The notes beneath the pieces were generated by a model. It saw only the letters and a program-made list of their open reading frames with translations. It was not told the DNA's origin and searched no databases. From an uncultured Spirochaetales bacterium (GTDB taxonomy: Bacteria > Spirochaetota > Spirochaetia > JAFGXN01), in NCBI GenBank assembly GCA_949289575.1, contig CASEOG010000003.1, positions 62,001 through 126,000 of the forward strand: a stretch of 64,000 bases of DNA, given 5' to 3'. This document shows positions 39,722 to 49,497 of this stretch, piece by piece; within the stretch, counting starts at the first letter, position 1, and each line of letters begins with the position of its first letter. A program made the translations under genes and the position numbers.

Positions 39722-39746
39722 AAAAAACCGCCCCACAGGGGGGCGG
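39722..39746 (-). terminator. Terminator of the lipoprotein operon
   Basis: Stem CCGCCCC / GGGGCGG followed on the minus strand by TTTTTT, ten bases after the stop of the last lipoprotein gene. Confidence 0.9.
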
Positions 39747-39755
39747 CAGAAAAGC

Positions 39756-42167
39756 TTAGCCTTCAGACCAAGAGACTTTACCGGTAGATGTATCGTAACT
39801 CCAGTAGCCTACCTTAGAATTAGGGTCATTTCTATTTTCTTTTCCTTTCCACTTGACGGGACAAATACGGAAATTCGTTACAAGCGATCCGTAATCGGCA
39901 CTGTCACCTGGGTCGTACACACTGTAATGAAGGTTAATTGATGAAACATTTCCACCATTAATTGTCGTTTCGGTAGAAATATATTCCCAATCGTTATACG
40001 AACCGGATCCCGATACAAGGGTCTCCAATGATTGATACGCATGTGATGTTGTTTTATTGGTAACACCGGCTGAGTACTCTGCCTGTACAGATGTTTTATC
40101 TCCGAAACGACCGGTCCCCCCCGTAACGGATACAGACAACTCACGCTTTCCCCCTATATCGGGAATACCGTCTCCACTGATATAAAAATCCGCCGCATCA
40201 TAACCGATTTCATAAGTAACAGAGTTATACAACGACAATTGAGCATCCGCCGATATTCCGACTGTCACATTTCGCACATAAACATCAGCAAAAAACCCAC
40301 TATATTTTATATATAAATTACCGCATGTCATATAGGCTCCCACGGTCGCATTTGATTGGGGATACGTCAATCCGGCACAAACGATACAGTCGTTATCTGT
40401 ATCTGCTGCTGTTACCGAATTTATTGGTCCGTATCCAGAGTCGACTGCTGTCCAATACCATTGAGAATCAGTTTCATTACGCGGATTTACAAAAGACCAC
40501 CCTTTAGGAGTAATCGGATTACAATTCTGTGCAACATTTTTCCCATCATTTGCAGAATACTTCGTTCCATTTAAAAAATTATAATTTACCCCTGCCTGCG
40601 CCAACAGGTTGTTGTTTTTCCAGCTGCCGCCGGAAGAACTGAGCAACGGCGACCCGACCCGAACGGGATATATCAGAGTGGAAGTTTTGGTTGTGTTGTT
40701 GGTGTGCGTTGCCGTAAAAGTGACATTAAAAGAACCTTCCGTCAAAGCATTATCGATGTCCGATAATTTCAGTCCGGAACAGGTCCCTTCCGCACCGGAA
40801 TTATCCTGCCACTTCAGCTGATAGGCTTCGGTGACAGACGAGGCCCCGAACGGAATCGTAATATTGGATTTGATGATTTCCGGAGCCGTCGTATCGGTCA
40901 GATAAACGGTAATTTCTTTTTTCCCGGTATTTCCGGCAGCATCCGTCGCCCACAGCGTTACCTTCTTGTAGTTAAGCGGAGCAGCCGCATTATTCGCGTC
41001 GTAATTCTCGGCAAACTTGGAGCGGTCGCCGTTCATGGTCAGAGCCTTTTTCAGTTCGGTATCATCAACTCCGTTAGCGGCAAGACCTTCAACCGTCGTA
41101 TTCGGCGTAAACGGTTTCGGAATCTGTTCCTTCCACGAATTATCGATTACTTTGGCCCCGAGACTCTGAAACAAATCAGTCCATGCCTTTGTATTATCAT
41201 GCCACGCATCGATTTCGATTGTATACATAGCCTGTTCGTTATCGAGGGTAATCACCGGCGGTGTCGTATCGGTGACCACCGTCACATAAAAAACGGGAAG
41301 CGGACTGGGCGTATTGCCGTCCGAATCGGAGACGGTCAGCGACAGCGCATAAACCGTTCCTTCCGAGGCGGCATCGCTTTTCAGCGCAGTAACAAGATTA
41401 TTATACGCCTCATCCTCGCTGACGGACACTTTGTAGGAAATATCGCCGTCCTCCAAATCGTAAGCCTCAAAATAGGGAATGGCTTTGCTCAGGTAAGATT
41501 TAACGGTCTGATCATCGGCAGAGGTCCCCTGCACCTGAAGCGGATACGGATTATCTTCAATAGCGCCGATTCCTTCTACAATAATCCGCGGCGAACTCGA
41601 TTCCAGCACATAGACATAGAGCCGGGCCGTCCCGGTTACACCGCTCGAATCGGTTACGGTATAAGAAACAATGTAAGTTCCGACCTTGGTCGTATCGACG
41701 CTCTCCGCATTAACTTCAATCGAATCGCTCAAATCGGTTCCGTCATAGGCAACGGCGGTCGCCGCCGGCTGCGAAAATTCGCCGTTCAGCTTTACCAGAA
41801 GCGGGTTGGAACCCGAAATGGTGATTTCCGGAGCAAACGCATCACCGACATTGACTGTTCTGTAAACCGCATCCGATTTGACGCCTTTGCGGTCGACGGC
41901 CACGTAGGAAATCTGATAGGTTCCCTCTTTCCCCATATTCAGAGAAGAAGTGTCGCGCCGTACCAGAGAGGTCACATCATTTCCGTCGACATCGGTCGCC
42001 GTATAACCGTATTCGACATAAATATCGTCGACATTAAAAAAGACTTCGGTCGGTCCGATCAGCGTAATCCGCGGTGCCACATCGATTTCTTTATCTTTTA
42101 CTTTCTCTCCGCATCCGATAATAAGGACTGCGGATACAAGTAACAGTAAAATTCTTTTCCCGTTCAT
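39756..42167 (-). CDS. Large lipoprotein with DUF5011-like Ig modules
   Basis: 803 residues. Signal and lipobox LLLLVSAVLIIGC at the start anchor it to a membrane. The first half repeats modules of about 75 residues of the DUF5011/HYR type (PRITLIGPTEVFFNVDD..., PEITISGSNPLLVKLNGEFS, PVITLDNEQ), each ending in a V-D-x-x-G-type strand, as in surface adhesins and glycan-binding proteins. The last 280 residues are unlike these, rich in Tyr, Ser, Thr, Asn and Gly, and the DNA there drops to about 40 percent G+C (95 of 240 bases at 40381-40620) against 52 percent (124 of 240 at 41641-41880). That suggests a separately acquired tip domain. Function unknown; last gene of the five-lipoprotein operon. 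Confidence 0.8.
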   Translation of the reverse strand: MNGKRILLLLVSAVLIIGCGEKVKDKEIDVAPRITLIGPTEVFFNVDDIYVEYGYTATDVDGNDVTSLVRRDTSSLNMGKEGTYQISYVAVDRKGVKSDAVYRTVNVGDAFAPEITISGSNPLLVKLNGEFSQPAATAVAYDGTDLSDSIEVNAESVDTTKVGTYIVSYTVTDSSGVTGTARLYVYVLESSSPRIIVEGIGAIEDNPYPLQVQGTSADDQTVKSYLSKAIPYFEAYDLEDGDISYKVSVSEDEAYNNLVTALKSDAASEGTVYALSLTVSDSDGNTPSPLPVFYVTVVTDTTPPVITLDNEQAMYTIEIDAWHDNTKAWTDLFQSLGAKVIDNSWKEQIPKPFTPNTTVEGLAANGVDDTELKKALTMNGDRSKFAENYDANNAAAPLNYKKVTLWATDAAGNTGKKEITVYLTDTTAPEIIKSNITIPFGASSVTEAYQLKWQDNSGAEGTCSGLKLSDIDNALTEGSFNVTFTATHTNNTTKTSTLIYPVRVGSPLLSSSGGSWKNNNLLAQAGVNYNFLNGTKYSANDGKNVAQNCNPITPKGWSFVNPRNETDSQWYWTAVDSGYGPINSVTAADTDNDCIVCAGLTYPQSNATVGAYMTCGNLYIKYSGFFADVYVRNVTVGISADAQLSLYNSVTYEIGYDAADFYISGDGIPDIGGKRELSVSVTGGTGRFGDKTSVQAEYSAGVTNKTTSHAYQSLETLVSGSGSYNDWEYISTETTINGGNVSSINLHYSVYDPGDSADYGSLVTNFRICPVKWKGKENRNDPNSKVGYWSYDTSTGKVSWSEG

Positions 42168-42177
42168 CCTTTACCTC

Positions 42178-42600
42178 CTATTTTGACTTTTCCTTTCCGG
42201 AATCCTTTTCTTTTTCAATCCGATAGTAATACGAAATACCGCTGCCTTCCAAAGCCAGAACCCGTTTATCCTGCGAAAGCGTCATTTTGTAGGAATAAAC
42301 CGGCTGATTTTCGCCTTCCGGCATCAGCGTGAGAACATACCATTTCTCGCCGTAATCGTAGGAATGACGGACATTGTAATGCCCCTTTACGGGGTCGACA
42401 ATGTCAACCCCCTGAATCTGCCATGTCCAGGTGAAACAGGCCTTGCCTTTCTCGATGTAAAGATCGAGCGTTTCCGTCATTTCTCCGGACTCCAGAACCC
42501 AGTAATCGGCAATCCCGACCGTTGTGGCCGGATTATACCCTTCCGGCAGACAGGAAACAAAACCGAAAATCAAACATATAAATATCAAAACTCTTTTCAT
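42178..42600 (-). CDS. Small lipoprotein of unknown function
   Basis: 140 residues with lipobox LIFGFVSC and a compact, strand-rich mature part (TLDLYIEKGKACFTWTWQIQ, KWYVLTLMPEGENQPVYSYK). It ends in a charged tail (EKEKDSGKEKSK). The layout recalls the 141-residue lipoprotein at the operon start, both perhaps lipocalin-like single barrels. Not recognised. Ten-base gaps on each side place it firmly in the operon. Confidence 0.7.
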   Translation of the reverse strand: MKRVLIFICLIFGFVSCLPEGYNPATTVGIADYWVLESGEMTETLDLYIEKGKACFTWTWQIQGVDIVDPVKGHYNVRHSYDYGEKWYVLTLMPEGENQPVYSYKMTLSQDKRVLALEGSGISYYYRIEKEKDSGKEKSK

Positions 42601-42610
42601 TTTCTCTCTC

Positions 42611-45382
42611 CTACCATGCCGTCGTATTGTAATTAATGGCCGCCTGATTTCCTTTATTCATCATATAGGAATTGTTTTCGGGATACGGACGCGCCGGCCA
42701 GTTAATACGGGTAAAGTGCCACGAACCGCCGCCCTTGGACGGATAGGATGTCTTTTCTTTCGAATCCAAATCCCGATTCCAATCATAACCGTGCACCTGA
42801 TAATCGAAGACATCGCTGGCTCCGGTTCCTTTCATAATGATTTCGGACGGATTGAATTCGACAGCCGCACGTTTACCGCACTTAACCTTGACATAACCTC
42901 CCTTCTGATAAGTTCCGTTTCCTTCCGACCAGAGGCCCCAGAACGGACCGAAATCGCGGACGGTAATCTGCATATCCATGGTTCCCGAATAGAGCGGTGT
43001 CGTAATCTGAATTCCGTTCAACGTGACCTGCCTCGGCTGGTTCGACTCGAGGGAAACCTTCATACTCATCGACAGTTTAATCCCATACCCGTTCCAGTCG
43101 GAATAAGTTGTACCGCTCGTTCCGCCGGAACCGCTCAGATTGGTGACGCTGCCGACATTGAAAACCATTTTTCCGCCTTTCTCGCCGTTATGGCTGAAGC
43201 TCAGGCTCGGCAGCCAGCCGACAGTCTTATCCCACATCATACGGGGAATGTTAAGCTGCCAGATGGTGTTCAGTGCACAGTCGGTCAGCCACTTGGAGAG
43301 ATGGGCAAACTCTTTGTCGCTCAAATCGGGCCAACCGACAGCGGGTGTCTGATTGAGGACCGTTTCCTTCCCGCCGCTTATCTCGGTGGCAATCAGTTTG
43401 TATTCCACCTTCATAAACTGCCGCATATCGACATCTTTCTGACGGAGAATGCATTTCCAGCCTTCCCTGTCCCATGTCGCATAATCCCATGTCACCGTTC
43501 CGGACGCCTGTCCGTTCGCCAAGTAATCGGGCATCGGATCGGACCACTCGATAACTCCCGATTTAAAGTATTCCTGCATCGGGTAAGTCGATGTGTTTGC
43601 CTTCTTCGGCTGATTCTTTAACGGAAAATGTTTGTCGGCATCCTTATTCGCCGGCGGCAAACTCAACGGATATACACCCGTTTCATCGCCGTAATAACAG
43701 GTTCTCTGCAGTTTGATATCGTACAGATACCCCATTTCGGAGTTCAGATCGAGCTCGGCCGTCACTTTCACGGTTCCGATTTCGGTTCCTTCGGAGGCCT
43801 TTATCGAAACCAGAACGGGAGCCTTCTTTTCGAAATAGAGAGATCTCGTATAGGTCGATCGTCCGACCAGATACGTTTTGGCTGATTCACCCAGTTCCGT
43901 TTCGTATTTTGTATAATCGCCGCCAACAGTAATGCCGCTGTCGGAAGTATAAGTCACCATCTTGGTATTCACCGGCAACACACGGAAATAGAGTTTGGCA
44001 TCGGCTATGGGTGTTTCGCCCAAAACAGCGCTCAACTCATCCCCGGTCAGCGTCTTCTCGAGGGCTTTCACCGGATCTGTCGTCAGCAGCGTCCATCCCT
44101 TTTCATCGGAAGGTTCGCTGCCGGAACTTCCGTCGGCCGCAAACAGATAATAGCCTTCGTCGCTGTTGAGGGTCGTAAAGCAGGAGGGCCACGAAACGTA
44201 AAAACCGGTTCGGGTCAGCATCACATACGGAGTCAGTCCTTCCGCGGAAGGAATCGCTTTTCCCGTAACACGGCTTCGTTCCAGAACATCTTCGGAGATG
44301 GTCGGTGACGAAAGGGATCCGGCGCCGTAATCGTTAACGGCAGCGACACGGTAATAGAACTCTTCGCCGCTGCCGACGTCTGCCGATGTATCATACCAGA
44401 CTGCATCCTCTCCGTCTTTTTTTACTTCGGCTACAGGAACGGGAATTTCCGTACCGACAAAGTCACCGCCGTCGATATTGTCTTTTGTCAGACGGTAAAC
44501 GCGGTATTCGATTGCACTCTCGTCCGCTTTCCATGTCACGCGAATCGCATTAAGCACTTCCCCCTGAGAGACCGTCTCGATATATCCTTCGGCGGGCGCC
44601 CCCGCGGAAAGAAGTGCCCCGCGCGCAAAACCGCTGCGCTGACTGACCGTCTCCCGGTCGTAACAGGCTTCGACATAATAGTAGTAACTTTTCCCCGATT
44701 CGAGAGAACCGCCGTTCAGAACGCTGTAATCATCATACGTTGTGGTCGTAAACGCCTGACTCAGCCGTTCGAAAGATTCGGCGTTCGGAATCACATTTTC
44801 GTACGGCTCCGGAGCCCGGTAGAGATAATAGAAAGAGGCGCCCTCCACTTCCTTCCATGTAACCGTCACCTTTTCCGTCGAAACACGGAAGTCGGCGGAA
44901 ATCGACGAGACGCCGGAAAGAGCGTAGCCGGTAACGGGTGTACTGAGAACACTTCCCTCCGTATTCGGCGAACTCATATTAATGGCCCGTACGTAATATT
45001 TGTAAACCACTCCGGGCACAACGGTACCGGAAACCAGATCGTCGTAATGAAGCTGGGCAATCGGCCGGTACCCGGTCAGACGAAGCAGCGTCGACTCGCC
45101 GTCCCTTTTTACATCTTCCCTGTACACATGATACTGAATCTGGGCATCACCGTAAAAAACCTGCTGCCAGGATATGCGGACACGATCACTGAAATTTCCC
45201 TGAGTGGCCGACACCGATGTCGGAATCGGAATATTGGCATCGATAACGTAATCGTTTTGCGGATCGGAAATCTCTACGGCACCGGCTGTTTTGACAACCT
45301 GCCCGTTCAGGCTCCGCAGCTGATTGGCACAGCCGGCAGCCAGCAGCACCGACAAAAAAATCAAAGCTAAACGTTTCTTCAT
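42611..45382 (-). CDS. Large fibronectin-III-repeat lipoprotein
   Basis: 923 residues. Lipobox FLSVLLAAGC. From about residue 55 to 400 it carries three to four fibronectin type III modules (VSATQGNFSDRVRISWQQV ... YHVYREDV; VSTEKVTVTWKEVEGASFYY; EVLNAIRVTWKADESAIEYR), each with the V-x-W and Y-x-V-Y/Y-x-L-Y strands. The second half (about 520-923) has no repeat I recognise, is rich in Trp, Tyr and Gly, and holds QPRQVTLNGIQITTPLYSG. Likely surface-exposed and partner-binding; partner unknown. Confidence 0.8.
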   Translation of the reverse strand: MKKRLALIFLSVLLAAGCANQLRSLNGQVVKTAGAVEISDPQNDYVIDANIPIPTSVSATQGNFSDRVRISWQQVFYGDAQIQYHVYREDVKRDGESTLLRLTGYRPIAQLHYDDLVSGTVVPGVVYKYYVRAINMSSPNTEGSVLSTPVTGYALSGVSSISADFRVSTEKVTVTWKEVEGASFYYLYRAPEPYENVIPNAESFERLSQAFTTTTYDDYSVLNGGSLESGKSYYYYVEACYDRETVSQRSGFARGALLSAGAPAEGYIETVSQGEVLNAIRVTWKADESAIEYRVYRLTKDNIDGGDFVGTEIPVPVAEVKKDGEDAVWYDTSADVGSGEEFYYRVAAVNDYGAGSLSSPTISEDVLERSRVTGKAIPSAEGLTPYVMLTRTGFYVSWPSCFTTLNSDEGYYLFAADGSSGSEPSDEKGWTLLTTDPVKALEKTLTGDELSAVLGETPIADAKLYFRVLPVNTKMVTYTSDSGITVGGDYTKYETELGESAKTYLVGRSTYTRSLYFEKKAPVLVSIKASEGTEIGTVKVTAELDLNSEMGYLYDIKLQRTCYYGDETGVYPLSLPPANKDADKHFPLKNQPKKANTSTYPMQEYFKSGVIEWSDPMPDYLANGQASGTVTWDYATWDREGWKCILRQKDVDMRQFMKVEYKLIATEISGGKETVLNQTPAVGWPDLSDKEFAHLSKWLTDCALNTIWQLNIPRMMWDKTVGWLPSLSFSHNGEKGGKMVFNVGSVTNLSGSGGTSGTTYSDWNGYGIKLSMSMKVSLESNQPRQVTLNGIQITTPLYSGTMDMQITVRDFGPFWGLWSEGNGTYQKGGYVKVKCGKRAAVEFNPSEIIMKGTGASDVFDYQVHGYDWNRDLDSKEKTSYPSKGGGSWHFTRINWPARPYPENNSYMMNKGNQAAINYNTTAW

Positions 45383-45394
45383 ATCAAACTCTCC

Positions 45395-46960
45395 CTATTC
45401 GGCGACCCCGTCGGACACCGTCACTTTGCCGCTTTCGTAAATAATTCCGGTATTGTCGGAACTGTCGACGCCGGCCACACCGAACCAGTAGCTGCCGGCC
45501 GCCAGACCGCCGATCTCCATCGATGAAACCCCGGAAACAAGATCGTAATCCTCACGCTGACTGAATTCGGCTTCGCCTTCTTTCTTCATATAGAGAAACC
45601 AGCCTTTAAAACCGCCCCCTTCCATTCCTCCCGTCCAGGAAACGGTCACGCTATTGGCCTTCTCGGAAACTGCAGAAACCGTCGCATCTTTATAAATTCC
45701 GGCATGATCTTCACTGACAACATACCCGCTCGCCTTGTTCGACCACGGAAGAGCCGGATATTTGACATAGGAAGAACGGACCTGCAGATACCCTTTTTTG
45801 CCCCAAATCGGGTTATCATCCGTATGCCCGGCGCCATTGACAATCACATACAGACGGTAGGTGTCGATATGCCCTTCGCTCTTTTTGTAAACCTTGGCCC
45901 CGCCGACACTCATTGACGCATCCGCAAATCCGTCCCGTTCGGGCGTAAAACCCTCCAGATTGCTTCCGTCATAATTGGAAAACGAAGCAATCCCCGCAGA
46001 ATAATTCCAATCCGAAGCAAAATTGGCGTCCTTATCATCCAACTGGCTGGCACCCGCGGCAACACGGAACTGGAAGCTCAACCCCTTCATAATTTCTTTC
46101 AATTCGGGGTAGACCGCAGAATCTATCGGCGCTCCGCCGTACCCGAGCAGTTCCGACTGAATGTCCCATTCGACGGCAAAGACCCCCTTGTTGTCTTTAT
46201 AAAAGCCTTCTCCGCCATGACCCGCACGCAAATCACGTGCCAGCGGCCAGACAAAACCGGCTTCCGTCACGGACGCGGTACCGGCAATCCCGCCCGCATC
46301 GACAGGGGTAATCCGGTAATCGTAACAGTATCCGCCCACGGCCGTCTGGTCGTAATAGCGGTAGAGAGATGCGGACGAATCGGCATTCACAATCCCGGCG
46401 CTGATCAGTTCCCATTCGGCATCGACCGGAGCTCCCGTCAGACGGCGTTCCAGTTTATATCTGTCGGCCCCCTTTGCCGGAGTATATGTCAGCAGAACCG
46501 ATGTCTCTGTTCCTCTGGATGCGTAAAAATCATGAACCGATTCACTGTATACGGAATCGCTGCCGAACGAAATGACAAGCGGCGCGCTCTTGGCAGAGAC
46601 CTTCCCGTTGACATTAATGGTTTTCAACGTTACCGAAGCCGTAAACGAGCCGCCTTTCTCCAACGAAACCGGGAATTTATACTGCGAAACCTCGACTTTT
46701 TCGGTCTTGCTGTAATCGCCCGTAATAGCAATTTCATACTCCTTTGCATTGGCGACCGAATCCCATGTAATCAAAACCGTGTATGCGGAATTTTCGGGTG
46801 CAATCGTACCCTTTATACCGGAAGGAGGCAATACACCGACGGAAGAAAGGGATTCTCCCAAAACGGAATGATCGCCTGTCAGCTCCTCCCCTACCAGAGT
46901 TCCCCATCCGCAGCCGGACAGAAAAGCTGTCAAAGTCAAAATGACAACAGTCTTTTTCAT
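45395..46960 (-). CDS. Fibronectin-III-type lipoprotein
   Basis: 521 residues, lipobox LTLTAFLSGC. Contains modules at about 50-130 (YTVLITWDSVANAKEYEIAI), 140-230 (SVLLTYTPAKGADRYKLERR) and 425-520 (SVTVSWTGGMEGGGFKGWFL). The central 240-420 part is different, with FQFRVAAGASQLDDKDANFA and SNYDGSNLEG. ATGA overlap with the preceding gene and an AGGAGG inside that gene show coupling. Related in style to the 923-residue neighbour, so duplication with divergence is plausible. Confidence 0.8.
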   Translation of the reverse strand: MKKTVVILTLTAFLSGCGWGTLVGEELTGDHSVLGESLSSVGVLPPSGIKGTIAPENSAYTVLITWDSVANAKEYEIAITGDYSKTEKVEVSQYKFPVSLEKGGSFTASVTLKTINVNGKVSAKSAPLVISFGSDSVYSESVHDFYASRGTETSVLLTYTPAKGADRYKLERRLTGAPVDAEWELISAGIVNADSSASLYRYYDQTAVGGYCYDYRITPVDAGGIAGTASVTEAGFVWPLARDLRAGHGGEGFYKDNKGVFAVEWDIQSELLGYGGAPIDSAVYPELKEIMKGLSFQFRVAAGASQLDDKDANFASDWNYSAGIASFSNYDGSNLEGFTPERDGFADASMSVGGAKVYKKSEGHIDTYRLYVIVNGAGHTDDNPIWGKKGYLQVRSSYVKYPALPWSNKASGYVVSEDHAGIYKDATVSAVSEKANSVTVSWTGGMEGGGFKGWFLYMKKEGEAEFSQREDYDLVSGVSSMEIGGLAAGSYWFGVAGVDSSDNTGIIYESGKVTVSDGVAE

Positions 46961-47382
46961 TTCGAAACCTCCTGTTCGTAATATTTCTGTTTGCTGACAG
47001 AGTCGGAATCCAAATCATAAGTTCCCAATACCAGCAGCTTTCCGCCGTTTTCCAACGCATGCAGCCTGATATACGCTTTTGTGCCTTTCGGCGTCGACGG
47101 AGTAAACACTATAACACGCTGCTCCTGCTCATAATTGCCGACCGTCTGCATATCGGTAATCCATGAACCCTCTTCCTTATAAACGCTTTTCCCATCCTGT
47201 TTTCTTTCGTACGAATAGGAACCGCCTTTGTTGAGGGTGTAAGTCTCTTCATAAAGAACCGAAAGTTCAACCGCTCGCGATACCCATACACCCTCTACCT
47301 TATCGGAGGTCGTCATGTCACAAGCGCTTAAACCCGACAAAATTAACAAAATTGAAAAAATTAAAACCAATTTGTTCTTCAT
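46957..47382 (-). CDS. Small lipoprotein, lipocalin-like
   Basis: 141 residues, signal with lipobox LILSGLSAC. The mature part begins VEGVWVSRAVELSVLYEETY and continues with GGSYSYERKQDG and RVIVFTPSTPKGTKAYIRLH, the pattern of small bacterial lipocalin-like or DUF-type beta-barrels that bind hydrophobic ligands. First gene of the operon, 22 bases after the promoter -10 box. Confidence 0.7.
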   Translation of the reverse strand: MKNKLVLIFSILLILSGLSACDMTTSDKVEGVWVSRAVELSVLYEETYTLNKGGSYSYERKQDGKSVYKEEGSWITDMQTVGNYEQEQRVIVFTPSTPKGTKAYIRLHALENGGKLLVLGTYDLDSDSVSKQKYYEQEVSK

Positions 47383-47404
47383 TACTCACCTCTACACGAA
47401 ACAT

Positions 47405-47433
47405 TCTATAATCAAATTCTTACCCTGTGTAAA
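47405..47433 (-). promoter_or_regulatory. Promoter for the five-lipoprotein operon
   Basis: TTTACA (47428-47433), 17 bases, TATAGA (47405-47410) on the minus strand; GAGGTGAG precedes the ATG at 47382. Confidence 0.65.
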
Positions 47434-47510
47434 AAAAACAAAAAGTTATTATGTAATTTTGTGCCGCTTCCGGCGTTATCGGAGAGATATTTGTCGCATG
47501 CAAAATAGTT

Positions 47511-47539
47511 TTGACAGATAGAAATTTCTGCGATAAAAT
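47511..47539 (+). promoter_or_regulatory. Promoter for the GH20 operon
   Basis: TTGACA (47511-47516), 17 bases, TAAAAT (47534-47539) on the plus strand, back-to-back with the lipoprotein-operon promoter about 80 bases away. Confidence 0.75.
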
Positions 47540-47565
47540 GGAAAGAAGAGTGGAGGTTGAAAATC

Positions 47566-49497
47566 ATGAAAAAATTAATAACGGCAATTCTGTTTTGTTC
47601 GCTTAACGGGTGGGCAAATCCCCCGGCCCTGATACCGGCACCGGCAGAAACGGAAATTCACGAAGGCCGGGCTTCCGTTCCGGCCGTCCTGACATACAGC
47701 GAATGCCCCCGGGAAGCATCGGGTGCGGTTGCGTTTCTGAACAGAATGGGAGAAAAAATCCCCGTATCGGCCCGCAAAGGCACCCCGGCTTCGCTGCATT
47801 TAAAAACCGATGCGGGAATGGGTCCGGAGGCCTACACTCTGACCGTCACCGACGGAGAGGTTTCGGTTACTGCCGGCGGAACGGCCGGGTTTGTATATGC
47901 TTTTTCCGCTCTCATCCAGGCAGCGGGGCAACCCGAAGAGATACCCGCCTTTACGGTCCGCGACCGGCCGGAAACGGAGTGGCGCGGTTTCATGCTCGAT
48001 TCGGCGCGCCATTTTCAGAGCATCGATACGGTTATCGGACTTTTGGACAAGCTGGCATTTGCCCGTATCAACCGGCTGCACTGGCATCTGACCGATAACG
48101 ACGGCTGGCGCATCGAAAGCAGGAAATTTCCGAAACTGAATACGGTTTCTTCCCGTGTCGGCCGTTATCCCGAATCGGAGCGTAACGGTTTTTACACGTT
48201 TGAAGAAATCGCACGCGTTTCGGATCGGGCTGCCGAACTGGGAATCACCGTTTACCCGGAAATCGATATGCCCGGCCATGCGGCGGCACTGGTCGAAGCT
48301 TATCCCGAACTGCTCTGTCCCTCAAACCGGGATCGGGTCCCCGTTTCCGAAAAAATATCCAACCGCGACTGGACAGACATTCTCTGCGTTGCCAACCCCG
48401 ATCTGTTCCCTTTTCTGACCGAAATTCTGGATGAAGTTCTGACAGCATTTCGTCATCCCGAATATTTTCACATGGGAGGCGACGAAGTCCCGCTCGGTAT
48501 TTGGGCCGCCTGTCCTCTCTGTTCGGAAAAAATGAATAGAGAAAATTTATCGGAAAAAGATCTGCTGACACATTTTTTGAAACAATATGCTTCCTATTTG
48601 GAAGAAAAAGGAGTGACTCCGATTTACTGGTGCGAATATCCGACCCGAAAGATCAGCGACAATGCCATCGCCCAGGTCTGGCGTGCCTATGTCGGCCGCA
48701 CTTACTTAAAACAGTCTCTGAAAGCCGGCATTCGGACGCTGAATGCGGCCGGAGACTATGCTTACTTCGATTATCCCCAATTTAAAGGAACAGCCAAGTC
48801 GGCATGGATGCCCGTTCTGTCGCTGAAAAAAGTATATACCTACAATTTCCGTCCTTCGGCGACGGCTCCCGGCAAAGATCTGTTTATGGGCGGCGCCTGT
48901 ACTCTATGGACGGAAGAGGTCAATCAGGATTCGATTGACGAAATGATTTTTCCGCGGCTGTTTGCTTTTTCGGAACAGATGTGGACACCGAAGAACAAAA
49001 AGAATTTTGCCCGTTTCGGGAAACGGCTCGAGATTCTCTCCCCCGTCATCGAAAAGACCGGCATATCTCAGGGGAAAGCCCCTTCGCGCGAAGCTCTTCA
49101 AAAGGCCGTTCCGGCAACGGTGGCGACTTCTTTGAATTTTAAAAACAGTCATTATCCGGAATATGCCGTTAACGGACGCGATGCCGATGCGTTTGTTTCG
49201 GCCTTTGCCCCGAAAGCCGGCGATTATTTTTCGGTCCGGCTGAAAGAACCGGCAGTCGGGAACCGTCTGCAAATCATTTCGGGAGGGTTTTTTATTTACG
49301 ATACACCGAACGGCCGCATTGATGACGGTACGACGGTTTCGGTCTGTTATGACGGCGAAGACGGCAATCCCGTCGGTGTCGGTTCGTTTCGAAACGGAAT
49401 AGTCGATTGCGAAATCAAAGCTCCCGTCAGGGAAGTCCGCATCGATTTTCGGAACGAAGATCAGCCTGTCTCCGTCAATGAGATTATTGTAAAATGA
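47566..49497 (+). CDS. Beta-N-acetylhexosaminidase, GH20, exported
   Basis: Removes terminal N-acetyl-hexosamine from glycans such as chitin or peptidoglycan fragments. Signal peptide MKKLITAILFCSLNGWA. The GH20 N-terminal fold (30-135) precedes the barrel with GFMLDSARHF, RLHWHLTDNDGWRIE and the catalytic Asp306-Glu307 in HMGGDEVPLG. The last 120 residues (SLNFKNSHYPEYAVNGRDAD and on) look like a galactose-binding-type module. Start at 47566 (ATG), nine bases after GGAGG, rather than the TTG at 47557. 643 residues. No lipobox, so periplasmic or secreted. Confidence 0.93.
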   Translation: MKKLITAILFCSLNGWANPPALIPAPAETEIHEGRASVPAVLTYSECPREASGAVAFLNRMGEKIPVSARKGTPASLHLKTDAGMGPEAYTLTVTDGEVSVTAGGTAGFVYAFSALIQAAGQPEEIPAFTVRDRPETEWRGFMLDSARHFQSIDTVIGLLDKLAFARINRLHWHLTDNDGWRIESRKFPKLNTVSSRVGRYPESERNGFYTFEEIARVSDRAAELGITVYPEIDMPGHAAALVEAYPELLCPSNRDRVPVSEKISNRDWTDILCVANPDLFPFLTEILDEVLTAFRHPEYFHMGGDEVPLGIWAACPLCSEKMNRENLSEKDLLTHFLKQYASYLEEKGVTPIYWCEYPTRKISDNAIAQVWRAYVGRTYLKQSLKAGIRTLNAAGDYAYFDYPQFKGTAKSAWMPVLSLKKVYTYNFRPSATAPGKDLFMGGACTLWTEEVNQDSIDEMIFPRLFAFSEQMWTPKNKKNFARFGKRLEILSPVIEKTGISQGKAPSREALQKAVPATVATSLNFKNSHYPEYAVNGRDADAFVSAFAPKAGDYFSVRLKEPAVGNRLQIISGGFFIYDTPNGRIDDGTTVSVCYDGEDGNPVGVGSFRNGIVDCEIKAPVREVRIDFRNEDQPVSVNEIIVK

